From Mayamaea pseudoterrestris (Eukaryota > Bacillariophyta > Bacillariophyceae > Sellaphorales > Sellaphoraceae): 64,000 nt of DNA. The DNA lies in assembly GCA_027923505.1 (NCBI GenBank), contig BROI01000011.1:806001-870000 (forward strand), given 5' to 3'. Made by a program: the position numbers and the translations under genes. A model generated the notes under the pieces. The model saw only the letters and a list, made by a program, of their open reading frames with translations. It ran no database searches and was not told the DNA's origin. Shown here piece by piece: positions 10,066 through 19,077 of this stretch. Numbering within the stretch: position 1 is the first letter of the stretch; each line of letters begins with the position of its first letter.

Positions 10066-11877
10066 ATGAACGACTTGAAAGACATGGAGGCACCGCCCAA
10101 CACCGAAACGGACGACAACATGACTGAAGAGGCAAAGAAGCGAAAGCGGGACCAAGACGTTGTTATACCGGTAGGCGATCACCTTCGCGCAAGTGATGCA
10201 GCCAAGACCTTGGCATCGCCGTCGGCCGAAGCTTCACAGGGCGACAATGACGGTGTCGCAAGTGCCAAAAGTCCAAAGAAGCGCAAAACGCAGCCGAACG
10301 ACGCTCGACCGCGAACGAGGCGCAGCTGCTTGCCCACCGTGTTGGAGGTTCCATCGCCGTTCGAAACATCGTCACCTCCATCCATCCGGATGGAAACTGT
10401 CGAGGTGCGCCGAGGTGAAGATCACGTGGTCAAGCAGGTGACTACTACCAGCCAAGTTGTTGCTGTGCAGGCTAATACCACTCGAAGAAGCAACGCTAAT
10501 CGAGTGAATCCTCCTCCGCCGCCGCCTCCGCCAATTCTTCAAGTGAAGCCCTCTGTGTCCAGCACCGCCGTCAGCGCTGCCGCAGTCAGGTGCATTCCAC
10601 CACCTCCTCCTCCGCCACCGCTGGCCAATGCTTTTCAGGCGAATCCGGTAAGAAACTTATCGATGCGCAACATTCCGCCACCGCCGCCGCCTCGACAAGC
10701 AGTCGCCTATTCAGCGCCTCGGCCAGCCCATCAAGCTTCGTTTCAACCGGCTGAGAGTAACGCTGCATTGACTGCCGACAAAATGCATGTCGCGAGCGGT
10801 ACCGAGTACGAGGGAGACGATGCGCAACCATCTCTGGCCGAAGCCGAATCCAATTCCTTTGACAGCCCGTCGCATCATGGAGTCAATCATGAGGAAGAAC
10901 TGGAGCTGGAGGCCACTCATCAGCATGCACCACGATCCATCCTGCGACGCTTGTTGCATGCCATGGCTTTATTGACTGCGGGATTCTGTTTGCTGCTAGT
11001 CGCCGTTAGTCTTGGCTCTGACACTGAACCAGGATTACACCTTCACATTATGCTTCCCGAGCAAAATGGATCCATGCTAATGGATGAAGATGCCTTGAAA
11101 GAATACTGGAAGAAGCATGCGCCATCTCAAGCGGTGGAGTTGTTCGAGCATGTGGAATACATGAATGAAGTGGAGGAGCAGCAGCAGCAAAGAGGCGACA
11201 GCAACAACAGTCTACAGCTTGGAGTCGCGCCAATGTCGTCCACCGGCGCGGCACCAATGTGCGTCTCCTTCCTGGTGCAATCCGTCTCGGATTTGCTGGC
11301 GGCCACCAACATTAAAGTTTCATTTCCAGAAATTATGATAAAGCACTCTATGGATGGATCGGAGCAGCGACTGTTGGGCGGGGTGGACTATGATACTTCG
11401 TCTGAAGGTCAAAGCAGTCATGACGGCAGCAAGGCGCTCGTCCCGTTTAGCAACAGTCAGCTTGAAGGCAATTTGCTGTCGCGCATGACGGCTTTCAAGT
11501 TTCCCCTCTTTGCGTGGTCTCACGCTGGTGATCAGCATGTGGTCGTCGTACCGGATCAGCATCAGCAGAAGGAACTTCCGACTGATGCCAAACTCTTGTC
11601 CATGGAGATTCGACCATGCGACGAAGACGACTACGAAGAGGAGGAAGTTGTGGAGAATGAAACTGTATCTGGCAAGAAGACGAAAAAGAAGCGCCGCCGC
11701 AAACGAAAGATTCTAAAGCGAGCGGCTCGCAAGATTCAAGAGGAAACCGACAAGCTCATGCAAGGCGTGCAAGACACGGGAAAGAAGATCCAGCAAGGCA
11801 TTGGGGGTATCAAGAACAAAACGGGCAACTTGCTAATGAATGTAGCGTCGTGGCACAAGCACAAAAAGTGGTTGTAG
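10066..11877 (+). CDS. Proline-rich single-pass membrane protein with nuclear-localisation-like motifs
   Basis: A single exon of 603 aa; no family recognised. The N-terminal 290 residues are disordered, with KKRKR (24-28) and SPKKRKTQ (69-76, close to the SV40-type NLS), then three polyproline runs (about 149-156, 178-185, 204-209) of the kind bound by SH3, WW or profilin-type partners. One hydrophobic segment (about 296-316, LLHAMALLTAGFCLLLVAVSL) follows RSILRR, so the basic N-terminal side is probably cytosolic or nuclear. The C-terminal part (317-603) is mixed, carries an acidic patch (CDEDDYEEEEVVENE) and a strongly basic run (KKTKKKRRRKRKILKR), and ends in a short amphipathic tail. The NLS-like signals plus one TM suggest an inner nuclear membrane or ER location, by inference only. 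Convergent with the V-ATPase-like gene. Confidence 0.7.
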   Translation: MNDLKDMEAPPNTETDDNMTEEAKKRKRDQDVVIPVGDHLRASDAAKTLASPSAEASQGDNDGVASAKSPKKRKTQPNDARPRTRRSCLPTVLEVPSPFETSSPPSIRMETVEVRRGEDHVVKQVTTTSQVVAVQANTTRRSNANRVNPPPPPPPPILQVKPSVSSTAVSAAAVRCIPPPPPPPPLANAFQANPVRNLSMRNIPPPPPPRQAVAYSAPRPAHQASFQPAESNAALTADKMHVASGTEYEGDDAQPSLAEAESNSFDSPSHHGVNHEEELELEATHQHAPRSILRRLLHAMALLTAGFCLLLVAVSLGSDTEPGLHLHIMLPEQNGSMLMDEDALKEYWKKHAPSQAVELFEHVEYMNEVEEQQQQRGDSNNSLQLGVAPMSSTGAAPMCVSFLVQSVSDLLAATNIKVSFPEIMIKHSMDGSEQRLLGGVDYDTSSEGQSSHDGSKALVPFSNSQLEGNLLSRMTAFKFPLFAWSHAGDQHVVVVPDQHQQKELPTDAKLLSMEIRPCDEDDYEEEEVVENETVSGKKTKKKRRRKRKILKRAARKIQEETDKLMQGVQDTGKKIQQGIGGIKNKTGNLLMNVASWHKHKKWL

Positions 11878-12044
11878 AGGAAAATGTAGGCTGCAAGCGA
11901 GTTAAATAAAATAAACATTATCATTGCCGTGTCAGCTGCCCGTGTGCTTTATAAAAGAATTACATAGTGCTAGTCTATAAGGTTACATAGCGATGCACAA
12001 AGGCTGACCAGCAAATCAAGTCATTATACCAAACCTCAACCATA

Positions 12045-12587
12045 TTAAATTGCCTTGACGTAATGAACCAACAATAAAGCAGCAATCAGTCCGTACAACC
12101 CAACAGCTTCAATGAAGACGAGAACCAAAAGGAATTGCGAAGACGTCTCAAACCAGAGCGGCTCCACCGGATTGGATGGAAGCAAAGGAGTTGTTTGCTC
12201 GTTCTCAGCGTCCGCCCGACGAGCCGGCGCTTCCAATTTGATCGACGTCGACATGTGACGATCCACAAAACCGGCAATCGCTCCTCCAGACGCCAAACAC
12301 GCCAATCCCACACACAAACCGGCCGACAAGTGCATATATCCTTCCACCGACGTCAACTCCGCTCCAGTATTGAGTCGATTCACAATGACGGCGGCAACAA
12401 TGATTCCGTAAATCGCCAAGACGCCGCTAATGATAATGGCAGCAAACCCTTTGATGCCATCGTTGGAATGCGTCGCGTAAACACCCGACGGAATGGACGC
12501 CCAGCATGCGCCGACGCTGGCCAAAAAGACGCTGAGCGCGCAGCCAATGCCCGAAAAGAGTTCTGGTGGAGTATTGTAGGGAGTCAT
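12045..12587 (-). CDS. V-type H+-ATPase proteolipid (subunit c-like), divergent, with a loop insertion
   Basis: Single exon, 180 aa, four hydrophobic helices as in V-ATPase c (two fused hairpins). Helix 2 carries VLAIYGIIVAAVIV and helix 4 carries FIEAVGLYGLIAALLL, both close to the canonical IIAIYGLVVAVLIA and FAEVLGLYGLIVALIL. Glu160 matches the essential proton-carrying glutamate of helix 4. The family is normally about 155-165 aa. This one has about 30 extra hydrophilic residues (115-147, including EQTTPLLPSNPVEP) between helices 3 and 4, and helix 1 keeps little of the usual Gly pattern. It probably forms part of the rotor ring in acidic-compartment membranes, either as a specialised paralogue or an atypical c/c'' subunit. 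The lack of Glu in helix 2 argues against c''. A housekeeping c subunit would be expected elsewhere in the genome. Confidence 0.85.
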   Translation of the reverse strand: MTPYNTPPELFSGIGCALSVFLASVGACWASIPSGVYATHSNDGIKGFAAIIISGVLAIYGIIVAAVIVNRLNTGAELTSVEGYMHLSAGLCVGLACLASGGAIAGFVDRHMSTSIKLEAPARRADAENEQTTPLLPSNPVEPLWFETSSQFLLVLVFIEAVGLYGLIAALLLVHYVKAI

Positions 12588-13176
12588 TGCTGATGATGAT
12601 ATTGATATTGATCGCTACTGCTACTGCCTCGATAGCGAATAAAAGGATGCGAGATGACAAAGCCAAGGCGAGAAGCGAAGGGAACGGTCGATCGATGTCT
12701 TTTAGCAATCACGCCACTACGGATTCAGGTTTTGACGGAAGACGGAAGCCACATTGATGAGAAGCGGCGTGACAATGACATGGTGAAAAAATCAAATCAA
12801 TCACGCATCGCACCATGACTCACTGCGACATGGCTACCAGATCAAAGGTGATCCACTGCGACATGGCTACCAGATCAAAGGTGATCCATTGTAGTAGTGC
12901 ACTATAGTAAAACCACAGCCTCTGCGTACATATTCTCACCAACTGTTTTAACACCCGCAGCTAGGATTGGAGACAAATTCTCTAGCTGGCGAGCAGACCA
13001 TTATTGGGCTGTCAGTGGCTGTAGCATGCCGTAGACCACGGTACCATGAATTTGGCTAGGATGATTTTCCCAGTAGTTTTATGAACGAAAAATAAGTAGT
13101 AGTTTTTCCGCTACAAACAAAGTGCTGGAGAGAAAGCTTCATTAATTAAAGGTTCAACCAAAGAACAATAAAAATC
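12588..13176. other. Intergenic region with a 33-bp tandem duplication
   Basis: 589 bp between two minus-strand genes. The part next to 12,587 should hold the promoter and 5' UTR of the proteolipid gene. The only structure seen is the duplicated 33-mer at 12,821-12,886. No RNA gene recognised. Confidence 0.4.
12821..12886. repeat. Two-copy 33-bp perfect tandem repeat
   Basis: The 33-mer starting CACTGCGACATGGCTACCAG occurs at 12,821-12,853 and again, identical, at 12,854-12,886. It looks like a slippage duplication in an intergenic region. Confidence 0.9.
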
Positions 13177-15909
13177 TTAACTCTTCTTCTCGGTTCGTTT
13201 CATGATTCGCACAAAAAGCTCGGACTTGTCCCGAGCAACGCGGCATTGCTCGCCTACATCGCATTCACTATCACTAACTAATGGATTCCAACTTTCGTCT
13301 TCATTCTCGATGGTGGGCCCCAAGACGCCTTTAATGCGACGAACGCCCAAAAGAAAGGCGAGGCTGAGCTCCTCAGCATCCCGATTTCCACCCCAAAATA
13401 AGTACTCATCAAACCAGCTGCAACGCAACTCGCGACTCTCGGGCAGTCGAAGGTCGTGAATGACAACAATCATGGATATCCATTGAAATGGATAAGTCAT
13501 GTAGCGGGTGGCGCGGATTTCTCTCTCTGGACGCAGGTCGTTGTTCTGAACCAAGTGCGACACATGCTCGTAGTATGACAGTTGCCGGGGCGGAAAATAA
13601 AAATTATTGCCGGCCCGCTTTATGTAATCCGTCATGGACGCGGGTAGTGATTTTGATGGGGGCTCGCCAGCAAAGAGAACTGATTTTCTAGCAGGCTCTG
13701 CCGGGTAATGATGGAATCGAGAAATGCCGGGGATTCCACTGCGACGCTCTTTTACCTTCCTCGGCCCCAATGTGGGCCGATCGATGCGTTTCCCAATCGA
13801 CAATATAGTTGCATCAGGCGTTGATGCAAAATCTTGTGATTCAACGTAAATGGCACGCCTAATTTTGCTCGAGAACATGCCACCTGGGTCGATTCGGAGC
13901 AAGCCATTATCAGCATCTGACAAGGCTTTGTCATCTACGTTGGGCAGCCATATGAGGGTCCAACGGCGCCACATGACCTTGCCATTCCAATCGTTCATCT
14001 GATCATCCGTAAACGGTCCATCCAACTTCAAATGACTCGCCAGAGCATGACGCGCAAGTACACTTTTTCCAGATATAAATGCGATTCGGCAAAGTTTAGT
14101 AAGCGCAGGCCCCTTTGGCTCAACCAAGTCATTTTGCTCTTTTGAAAACATGGCCAAATAAATGACGGTTTGACAGTCGCGAGTGGCGGCGTGGCTAATT
14201 GATTGAATGGAATCGAATGCAGACGGTGCACACGAGGACGAACGACATTTAGATGCGCATGGGAAGCGAGACTCGGACACTCCATACGTTGTAACGAACT
14301 CAAGAGCTCTCGTCGAAAAGTTTGCGTCGCTTATTGTTGCATCAAGTTCGTACGGATCAGCTATACGACGCTGCCACATTAGGCTTGCTTGTCGTCGTCG
14401 AGAAATGTGGTCGTCACTCAAATTCTCCGGCCGGGTGAACGAGAGTTGTTGCTTTCGCGCCGACGACTGGAGAGCCATGAAAAGGCTTGCCATGACGTCG
14501 TCCGTGTATAATGACTCTTGATCGTCGACAGTAACATACGATGTATACGATTGCACCAATGGACCCACCATGACCCCTAGCGGAAGGAGCAAGTGACCGG
14601 TCGAAAGCCCGAAATACTCATCGTAAAATGCCGAAGCAATGGTCGTCGGATTGAGTCGCCCGTCTTCTGAACTGACATGCGCCAACCTCGGTAGCGGTTG
14701 TGTCTGTCGTTCCGCCATGACCACAACAGTCGCCAAAGCATCATCCAGCACCGCGCGACTTGTTGATCTCAAATAAATGTTTCGATTGCGCTCCTCCATG
14801 ACATCGCTCAACACCGGATCATAATGGTTCATGACATGCCATTCCCATGCCGTGTCGAAGTGTATAATATGCGTCGGCATGACTCCTCCGCTCCATTCCA
14901 TACTCTTGGTTCGTTTCCGAAGACCAGACCATGGCACGTGAAGTGAGAACTCGTCAATGCTTCTCTTAAGTATACGGACCTTGTCATGCAAGAGACGCAT
15001 GCGCAGCTTGCGAGTATTTGGAAACATGGCATCAATTCCAATAATGTGCTTGACATGGCACTGCTTTGCAATGAGCAAGGCAAAGGCTGCTCCTGGAGGC
15101 GACGACAGTATATTGGTGATCCAAACCTTACTCGACGAAGAGAGGCGAGCATTCTTGCAGTACTTGGGCCAGTCATAATGAGATACAGTTAGCTTGGTCT
15201 TTGGCAAATTGGTGTAGTAGTTTGTCATTGAAGGTTCCTTCATATAGGAGATTTCCTGGGCGACTTGCTTGGCAGATAGTGTTCGAGGACGTGTTCGACG
15301 CTGCCGCCGCTGTATTCTATCTGGATCAGAGTACTGCGGCCGTCGCGTAAGCAATATGCTTGCTTGCCCTTGCCCGTGGAGACTCGTATTGACGTTGCTA
15401 GGCATGATAAGAACCTTTCGCTTGCTAATCGGTGTTGGCATTGTCATGCCGTCAGTTGATGAGTAGTAATCCAACGCTCGCCTTTCCGTGACAATAGCAT
15501 CAGGACCAGCTAACCGTGCATGCATCAGTAGAACATGTGACAAGAAACGAAGAATAGCCAAGCCAACCAAGAGCCGTGGCATAATGAATAGGAACCGTCG
15601 GTTCTTTTGCGAGGCAATGCGTCCCCAAAGAGTGTTGTGTCGATGCAGCTTCCTGGCAGGCGAATGTGAATGAGACGACGGCAGACCATCCATAATGTTG
15701 GAATCCTTAGTTAAAAATAAGGGCCGACGTGTACTTTGCGCCGATGCAGCAGAAACAGCGCCAAATAGGTCCTTCTTGATTGGGTCCTTGGTGTTGTTAT
15801 TGTCGTCCGTATTGTTCTCGCTCCCTCGTCGTCGGTGAAAAAGATGATTGTTGCGCAATGAAAACGATTCAGGCGAAGATACAGGGCTGCCTAGGTCATG
15901 CTCCATCAT
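13177..15909 (-). CDS. Type II membrane protein with degenerate SDR/epimerase-like domain, paralogue of its divergent neighbour
   Basis: Single exon, 910 aa. A 104-residue Ser/Asn-rich N-terminus precedes one hydrophobic anchor (about 105-128) flanked by QKNRR, which fits a type II Golgi or ER topology. The region from about 255 aligns by pattern with the epimerase domain of the neighbour on the other strand (16,339-18,984): KVWITNILSSPPGAAFALLI against VVLITGAGGFIGSELALAL, PTHIIHF against ITHVVHL, and FYDEYFGLSTG against LMDEILAQTYY. Here the GxxGxxG nucleotide motif and the YxxxK pair are both gone. The C-terminal half shares with the neighbour an FPCASxC....C motif, a CRIAFIS/CNIAFVS motif and RAIYVE/RAIYCD. 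An enzymatically dead SDR fold plus a lumenal domain is the best description. Function unknown; cell-wall or glycan work is a guess from the epimerase kinship. Confidence 0.75.
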   Translation of the reverse strand: MMEHDLGSPVSSPESFSLRNNHLFHRRRGSENNTDDNNNTKDPIKKDLFGAVSAASAQSTRRPLFLTKDSNIMDGLPSSHSHSPARKLHRHNTLWGRIASQKNRRFLFIMPRLLVGLAILRFLSHVLLMHARLAGPDAIVTERRALDYYSSTDGMTMPTPISKRKVLIMPSNVNTSLHGQGQASILLTRRPQYSDPDRIQRRQRRTRPRTLSAKQVAQEISYMKEPSMTNYYTNLPKTKLTVSHYDWPKYCKNARLSSSSKVWITNILSSPPGAAFALLIAKQCHVKHIIGIDAMFPNTRKLRMRLLHDKVRILKRSIDEFSLHVPWSGLRKRTKSMEWSGGVMPTHIIHFDTAWEWHVMNHYDPVLSDVMEERNRNIYLRSTSRAVLDDALATVVVMAERQTQPLPRLAHVSSEDGRLNPTTIASAFYDEYFGLSTGHLLLPLGVMVGPLVQSYTSYVTVDDQESLYTDDVMASLFMALQSSARKQQLSFTRPENLSDDHISRRRQASLMWQRRIADPYELDATISDANFSTRALEFVTTYGVSESRFPCASKCRSSSCAPSAFDSIQSISHAATRDCQTVIYLAMFSKEQNDLVEPKGPALTKLCRIAFISGKSVLARHALASHLKLDGPFTDDQMNDWNGKVMWRRWTLIWLPNVDDKALSDADNGLLRIDPGGMFSSKIRRAIYVESQDFASTPDATILSIGKRIDRPTLGPRKVKERRSGIPGISRFHHYPAEPARKSVLFAGEPPSKSLPASMTDYIKRAGNNFYFPPRQLSYYEHVSHLVQNNDLRPEREIRATRYMTYPFQWISMIVVIHDLRLPESRELRCSWFDEYLFWGGNRDAEELSLAFLLGVRRIKGVLGPTIENEDESWNPLVSDSECDVGEQCRVARDKSELFVRIMKRTEKKS

Positions 15910-16338
15910 TATTTTTGGAAATCATCCTGGTTTCTACCGGTAGGCGCTGAATAGCGTAGCTTTGCGATTGTTGGCGATGGTTTTGGACTGCGCCATGGTG
16001 AACCGCTCAGTGGCATTGAAAAGTGAAAACTTCGAGAGCATCCGTCGTACATTTAAACCGACAGTCAAGAAACGCATTGTGAGTAAGTGATGACGCATTT
16101 CATCGGATACCTCCGAAAGCGCGAGTGAAATGTGCCCACCCTTGGCGTCGCTTGCTTGGCTTTTGGGCTTGGCCATGACGATCTTGCTTTGCGTTGCAAG
16201 TTTGCTTATTTTCTTAACAGAATCGTATCTCCTGGTTGAAAATCTCACTAAAACTGCATTGTGGTCTTGTATTGCTACATGCGAAGCTTCAAAATGCAGG
16301 GGTTGCGGACACTTCCGACCTTCAAGGCACCATCAAGC
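15910..16338. promoter_or_regulatory. Divergent region between the paired SDR-like genes
   Basis: About 430 bp separate the two likely start codons, so both paralogues may be driven from here. A minus-strand ORF (15,934-16,176, 80 aa from its internal Met, MAKPKSQASDAKGG...) overlaps the region. I recognise no family in it and cannot join it in frame to the 910-aa gene, so it is mentioned here and not called. Confidence 0.35.
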
Positions 16339-18984
16339 ATGATCCGATGGCTAAATCGATGCGGAAGCACGGCGCTAATGGCTGTCTTCTTGTTACTTTG
16401 CCATGCTGTTCAAAGTGAAGATCTAAATAATCCAGACTATCTGACAACAGATTCGGTTGTATTGATTACTGGAGCTGGCGGCTTTATCGGAAGCGAATTG
16501 GCATTGGCGTTGCATCGAACGTATGGACCCAAGAAACTCATCCTCATTGACTCCATGGATCGTGGCTTTGGAGGCATGACTCCGGAAAGCGTTTTAAACG
16601 GCAAGGCGCCCGAAAAAACCGAAGCTGATTTGGCCTTGCTGGAATTTAAGCGACAACGAGTCTTTCGCGTCATGCAGGAGCTGGGTCCAACGGCTCACTT
16701 TTATCGCGTCGACTTTCGACCCAATGTTCCAGAGTTTCATGAAGCTGGAGAAGTCCCAGTTTTGCATCATATTTTTACAATTCACTCGGATATTACGCAT
16801 GTTGTTCACTTGGCCGATCATTATCACCGCGGGTCGACCTTTGAAAAACGAAAACAGGATCAGTTGCTCACGCAAACGATTCCAAGAATTCATGGGCAAC
16901 CAAAGGCTGGTATGATGGAGTCACTTTTGGAGGAGTTGCGGGTTGTCAAGAAGATTCAAACGCTGCCACATTTTGTGTATGCTTCGACGCATGAAGTTTA
17001 CAATTTTCGGGGCGACAAGAGCAATCCACCTCCATTTCAGGAAGACAAGCCATTGTCGACTCCTTCGTCATTTGCAGGAGCGTCGAAACTTATGGACGAA
17101 ATTCTTGCGCAAACATACTACAAAACGGATGACATTTATAGCGTCGGCTTGCGCTTCTTCTCAGTTTATGGTCCTTGGGGGTTGCCAGGAAGTCCACTTT
17201 ACGAAATGGCCGAACGAGCCATTCATGGCAACAATCCACTGGAGCTCGACACGGATATCTTACATGACATTCGCGACTTTGTGTACATTGACGACGCCAT
17301 TGATGCTATCATGAGTGCCATGCAATTTCGTCACGAGAAGCCCGTCGTGTTCAATGTTGGCTCCGGAACAGGATCGACCCTACTGCAAGTCGGCAAGTTG
17401 ATGGAGGTGGCAGTGGATGGCAAGAGTTTGGCTCAGGTGGCGACTGAAGATCCCGAAACAACTTCTATTGCACATAATGGTCGTGCGGAGCGCGTTCTTG
17501 GATTCAAGCCACACGTCTCGCTAGAGCAGGGATTGGAGCGCTTGCTGGCGTGGCATTATGATCGAGCGTACCCTTACGGACCTCCTGATGACGCCGACGA
17601 TCGCAAACAGATTTCAGGAAAGGGAATTGTTGCATGCAACAAGTACGATAAGGAGTGCTTGCTTGGGGCGGCTGTATTTCCTTGTGCGTCAGAGTGTGCG
17701 CACGAGACGCAATGCATAACGTCGTTTTATGACGATGTGCAAGCGTACACGCGGGTTCTGACGGATGAATGTGATGCAGTCATGTACACGGTAGCTCTCG
17801 ACGACAGTTTAAGTGTTATTCCTTCGGCTCAGGTGCAAGTGTCGGCAAATTCGAAATCACACATTGAAGGCAACGGTGGACGATGTAATATTGCATTCGT
17901 ATCGGAGTCAAGTCCTCTATTCCGCCGGCTATCGTCCAGCCAAGCTGGTCAAGGTAAAGATGTTCCTATCATGCACGGGCATTGGGTTCTCGTCCCTGTG
18001 ATGGTTTCAAGTCACGTTGCCGAGATGATGCACATCTTGAAACTTCTGCCAAAGTTATCACCTAGCCAATTCTTTGGAAGCCGTACGACGCGAGCAATAT
18101 ACTGTGATCCTACCGTTGTCCTGGACAATGTGTCGTTACTCTTGACAGAATTCGACAAAAAGCCGACAGGTGCAGACGGCCCTGTCGCGACAGGGCTCCT
18201 TATTGGCAAACAGCGCTCTGGCGGGCAAGGAAGGTTGCTGGAGTCAAGCTCTTCAGTGCGTGAACGAATTCAAAATACCGCTTATCGAATGATTAGAATT
18301 GCCGCAATTGACGAAATGGCGGGAGACGGCTTCTCAATGCACTTTGATTCTTCCTTCATGATTCACGCGCTGACTGGCGACGATACCCGGTTATTTCGCT
18401 GTGACATTTTTGGTGAAGTTATCCAGTGGGATGTTACGGCAGACGCTTCATCAATCGAGTTTATCTCAGGGCTCCACGACATGTGGAGTCGAGTCATTGA
18501 CAAGAAGCGCGACTCTCAGCCCTGGTGGACTGGAAACAACATGTCTGAGAGAAAAGACAGGCACTCAGATTTGAAATCAAATGCCGAAATCAGCGTGAAA
18601 CAAGTGCCGCAAGTCGGCAAGAGCAGGCGAAGACTGCAGGAGGTTGGCGAAGAAGATTTTCTTGGTCAAGGTAACGACGTTGTTGGCGTCGGTGGCATGT
18701 CTGAAGCAATCCAAGACGCAGTACGAGCTGTTTTTGGAGAATCGATCAACAAACAGCTCGACCAAGACGATGATGACGACAGTAGTCCCGACGGGGATGG
18801 AGGAAATCACGCGATCGAACATGAGTCTGCGGATGTTGTCTTACCATTATCTGGTAAAGGCGGAAGCGATAGCGACACGTGGATCGGAATATTATCTTCG
18901 GCAGATTTACGGTACTACGCGCACATTGTAGATGCCAAAAATTTTGGTGTCGTTCATCTTGACGAGTACGCTGGTGACTCATAA
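16339..18984 (+). CDS. Secreted/ER-lumen NAD-dependent epimerase-like (extended SDR) protein with a large C-terminal domain
   Basis: Single exon; 881 aa from Met at 16,339, chosen because it starts a good signal peptide (MIRWLNRCGSTALMAVFLLL, then CHAVQSED); the frame is open to an ATG at 16,261. Residues 40-330 are an extended SDR of the UDP-glucuronate 4-epimerase type: VVLITGAGGFIGSELALAL holds the NAD-binding GxxGxxG (45-51), followed by HVVHLAD, VYASTHEVYN, and RFFSVYGPWG with DFVYIDDAIDAI. The catalytic YxxxK appears as AGASK (246-250), so Lys is kept but Tyr is replaced by Ala, preceded by Phe. The protein may therefore bind nucleotide sugar without normal catalysis. The C-terminal 500 residues begin with CNKYDKECLL and FPCASEC....C and match the divergent neighbour's C-terminal half; I know no named family for them. 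Convergent with the pseudokinase gene, 93 bp apart. Confidence 0.8.
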   Translation: MIRWLNRCGSTALMAVFLLLCHAVQSEDLNNPDYLTTDSVVLITGAGGFIGSELALALHRTYGPKKLILIDSMDRGFGGMTPESVLNGKAPEKTEADLALLEFKRQRVFRVMQELGPTAHFYRVDFRPNVPEFHEAGEVPVLHHIFTIHSDITHVVHLADHYHRGSTFEKRKQDQLLTQTIPRIHGQPKAGMMESLLEELRVVKKIQTLPHFVYASTHEVYNFRGDKSNPPPFQEDKPLSTPSSFAGASKLMDEILAQTYYKTDDIYSVGLRFFSVYGPWGLPGSPLYEMAERAIHGNNPLELDTDILHDIRDFVYIDDAIDAIMSAMQFRHEKPVVFNVGSGTGSTLLQVGKLMEVAVDGKSLAQVATEDPETTSIAHNGRAERVLGFKPHVSLEQGLERLLAWHYDRAYPYGPPDDADDRKQISGKGIVACNKYDKECLLGAAVFPCASECAHETQCITSFYDDVQAYTRVLTDECDAVMYTVALDDSLSVIPSAQVQVSANSKSHIEGNGGRCNIAFVSESSPLFRRLSSSQAGQGKDVPIMHGHWVLVPVMVSSHVAEMMHILKLLPKLSPSQFFGSRTTRAIYCDPTVVLDNVSLLLTEFDKKPTGADGPVATGLLIGKQRSGGQGRLLESSSSVRERIQNTAYRMIRIAAIDEMAGDGFSMHFDSSFMIHALTGDDTRLFRCDIFGEVIQWDVTADASSIEFISGLHDMWSRVIDKKRDSQPWWTGNNMSERKDRHSDLKSNAEISVKQVPQVGKSRRRLQEVGEEDFLGQGNDVVGVGGMSEAIQDAVRAVFGESINKQLDQDDDDDSSPDGDGGNHAIEHESADVVLPLSGKGGSDSDTWIGILSSADLRYYAHIVDAKNFGVVHLDEYAGDS

Positions 18985-19077
18985 GTATTTAGAGCCATAG
19001 TTAAATTCTAAGATGTAGTCAAGGCTGTCAAAAGTCATTACGATTCGTCGCATATCGTGGCGTTTGTACAAGTAGTA

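Noticed and set aside
9632-10069. Plus-strand ORFs opposite the start of the 7,887-9,779 gene
   Set aside because: Antisense shadows without domain features; they overlap the divergent promoter and the first exon on the other strand.
15934-16248. Small minus-strand ORF between the SDR-like paralogues as a gene or 5' exon
   Set aside because: No known family, overlaps the expected shared promoter, and no splice junction joins it in frame to the 910-aa protein.
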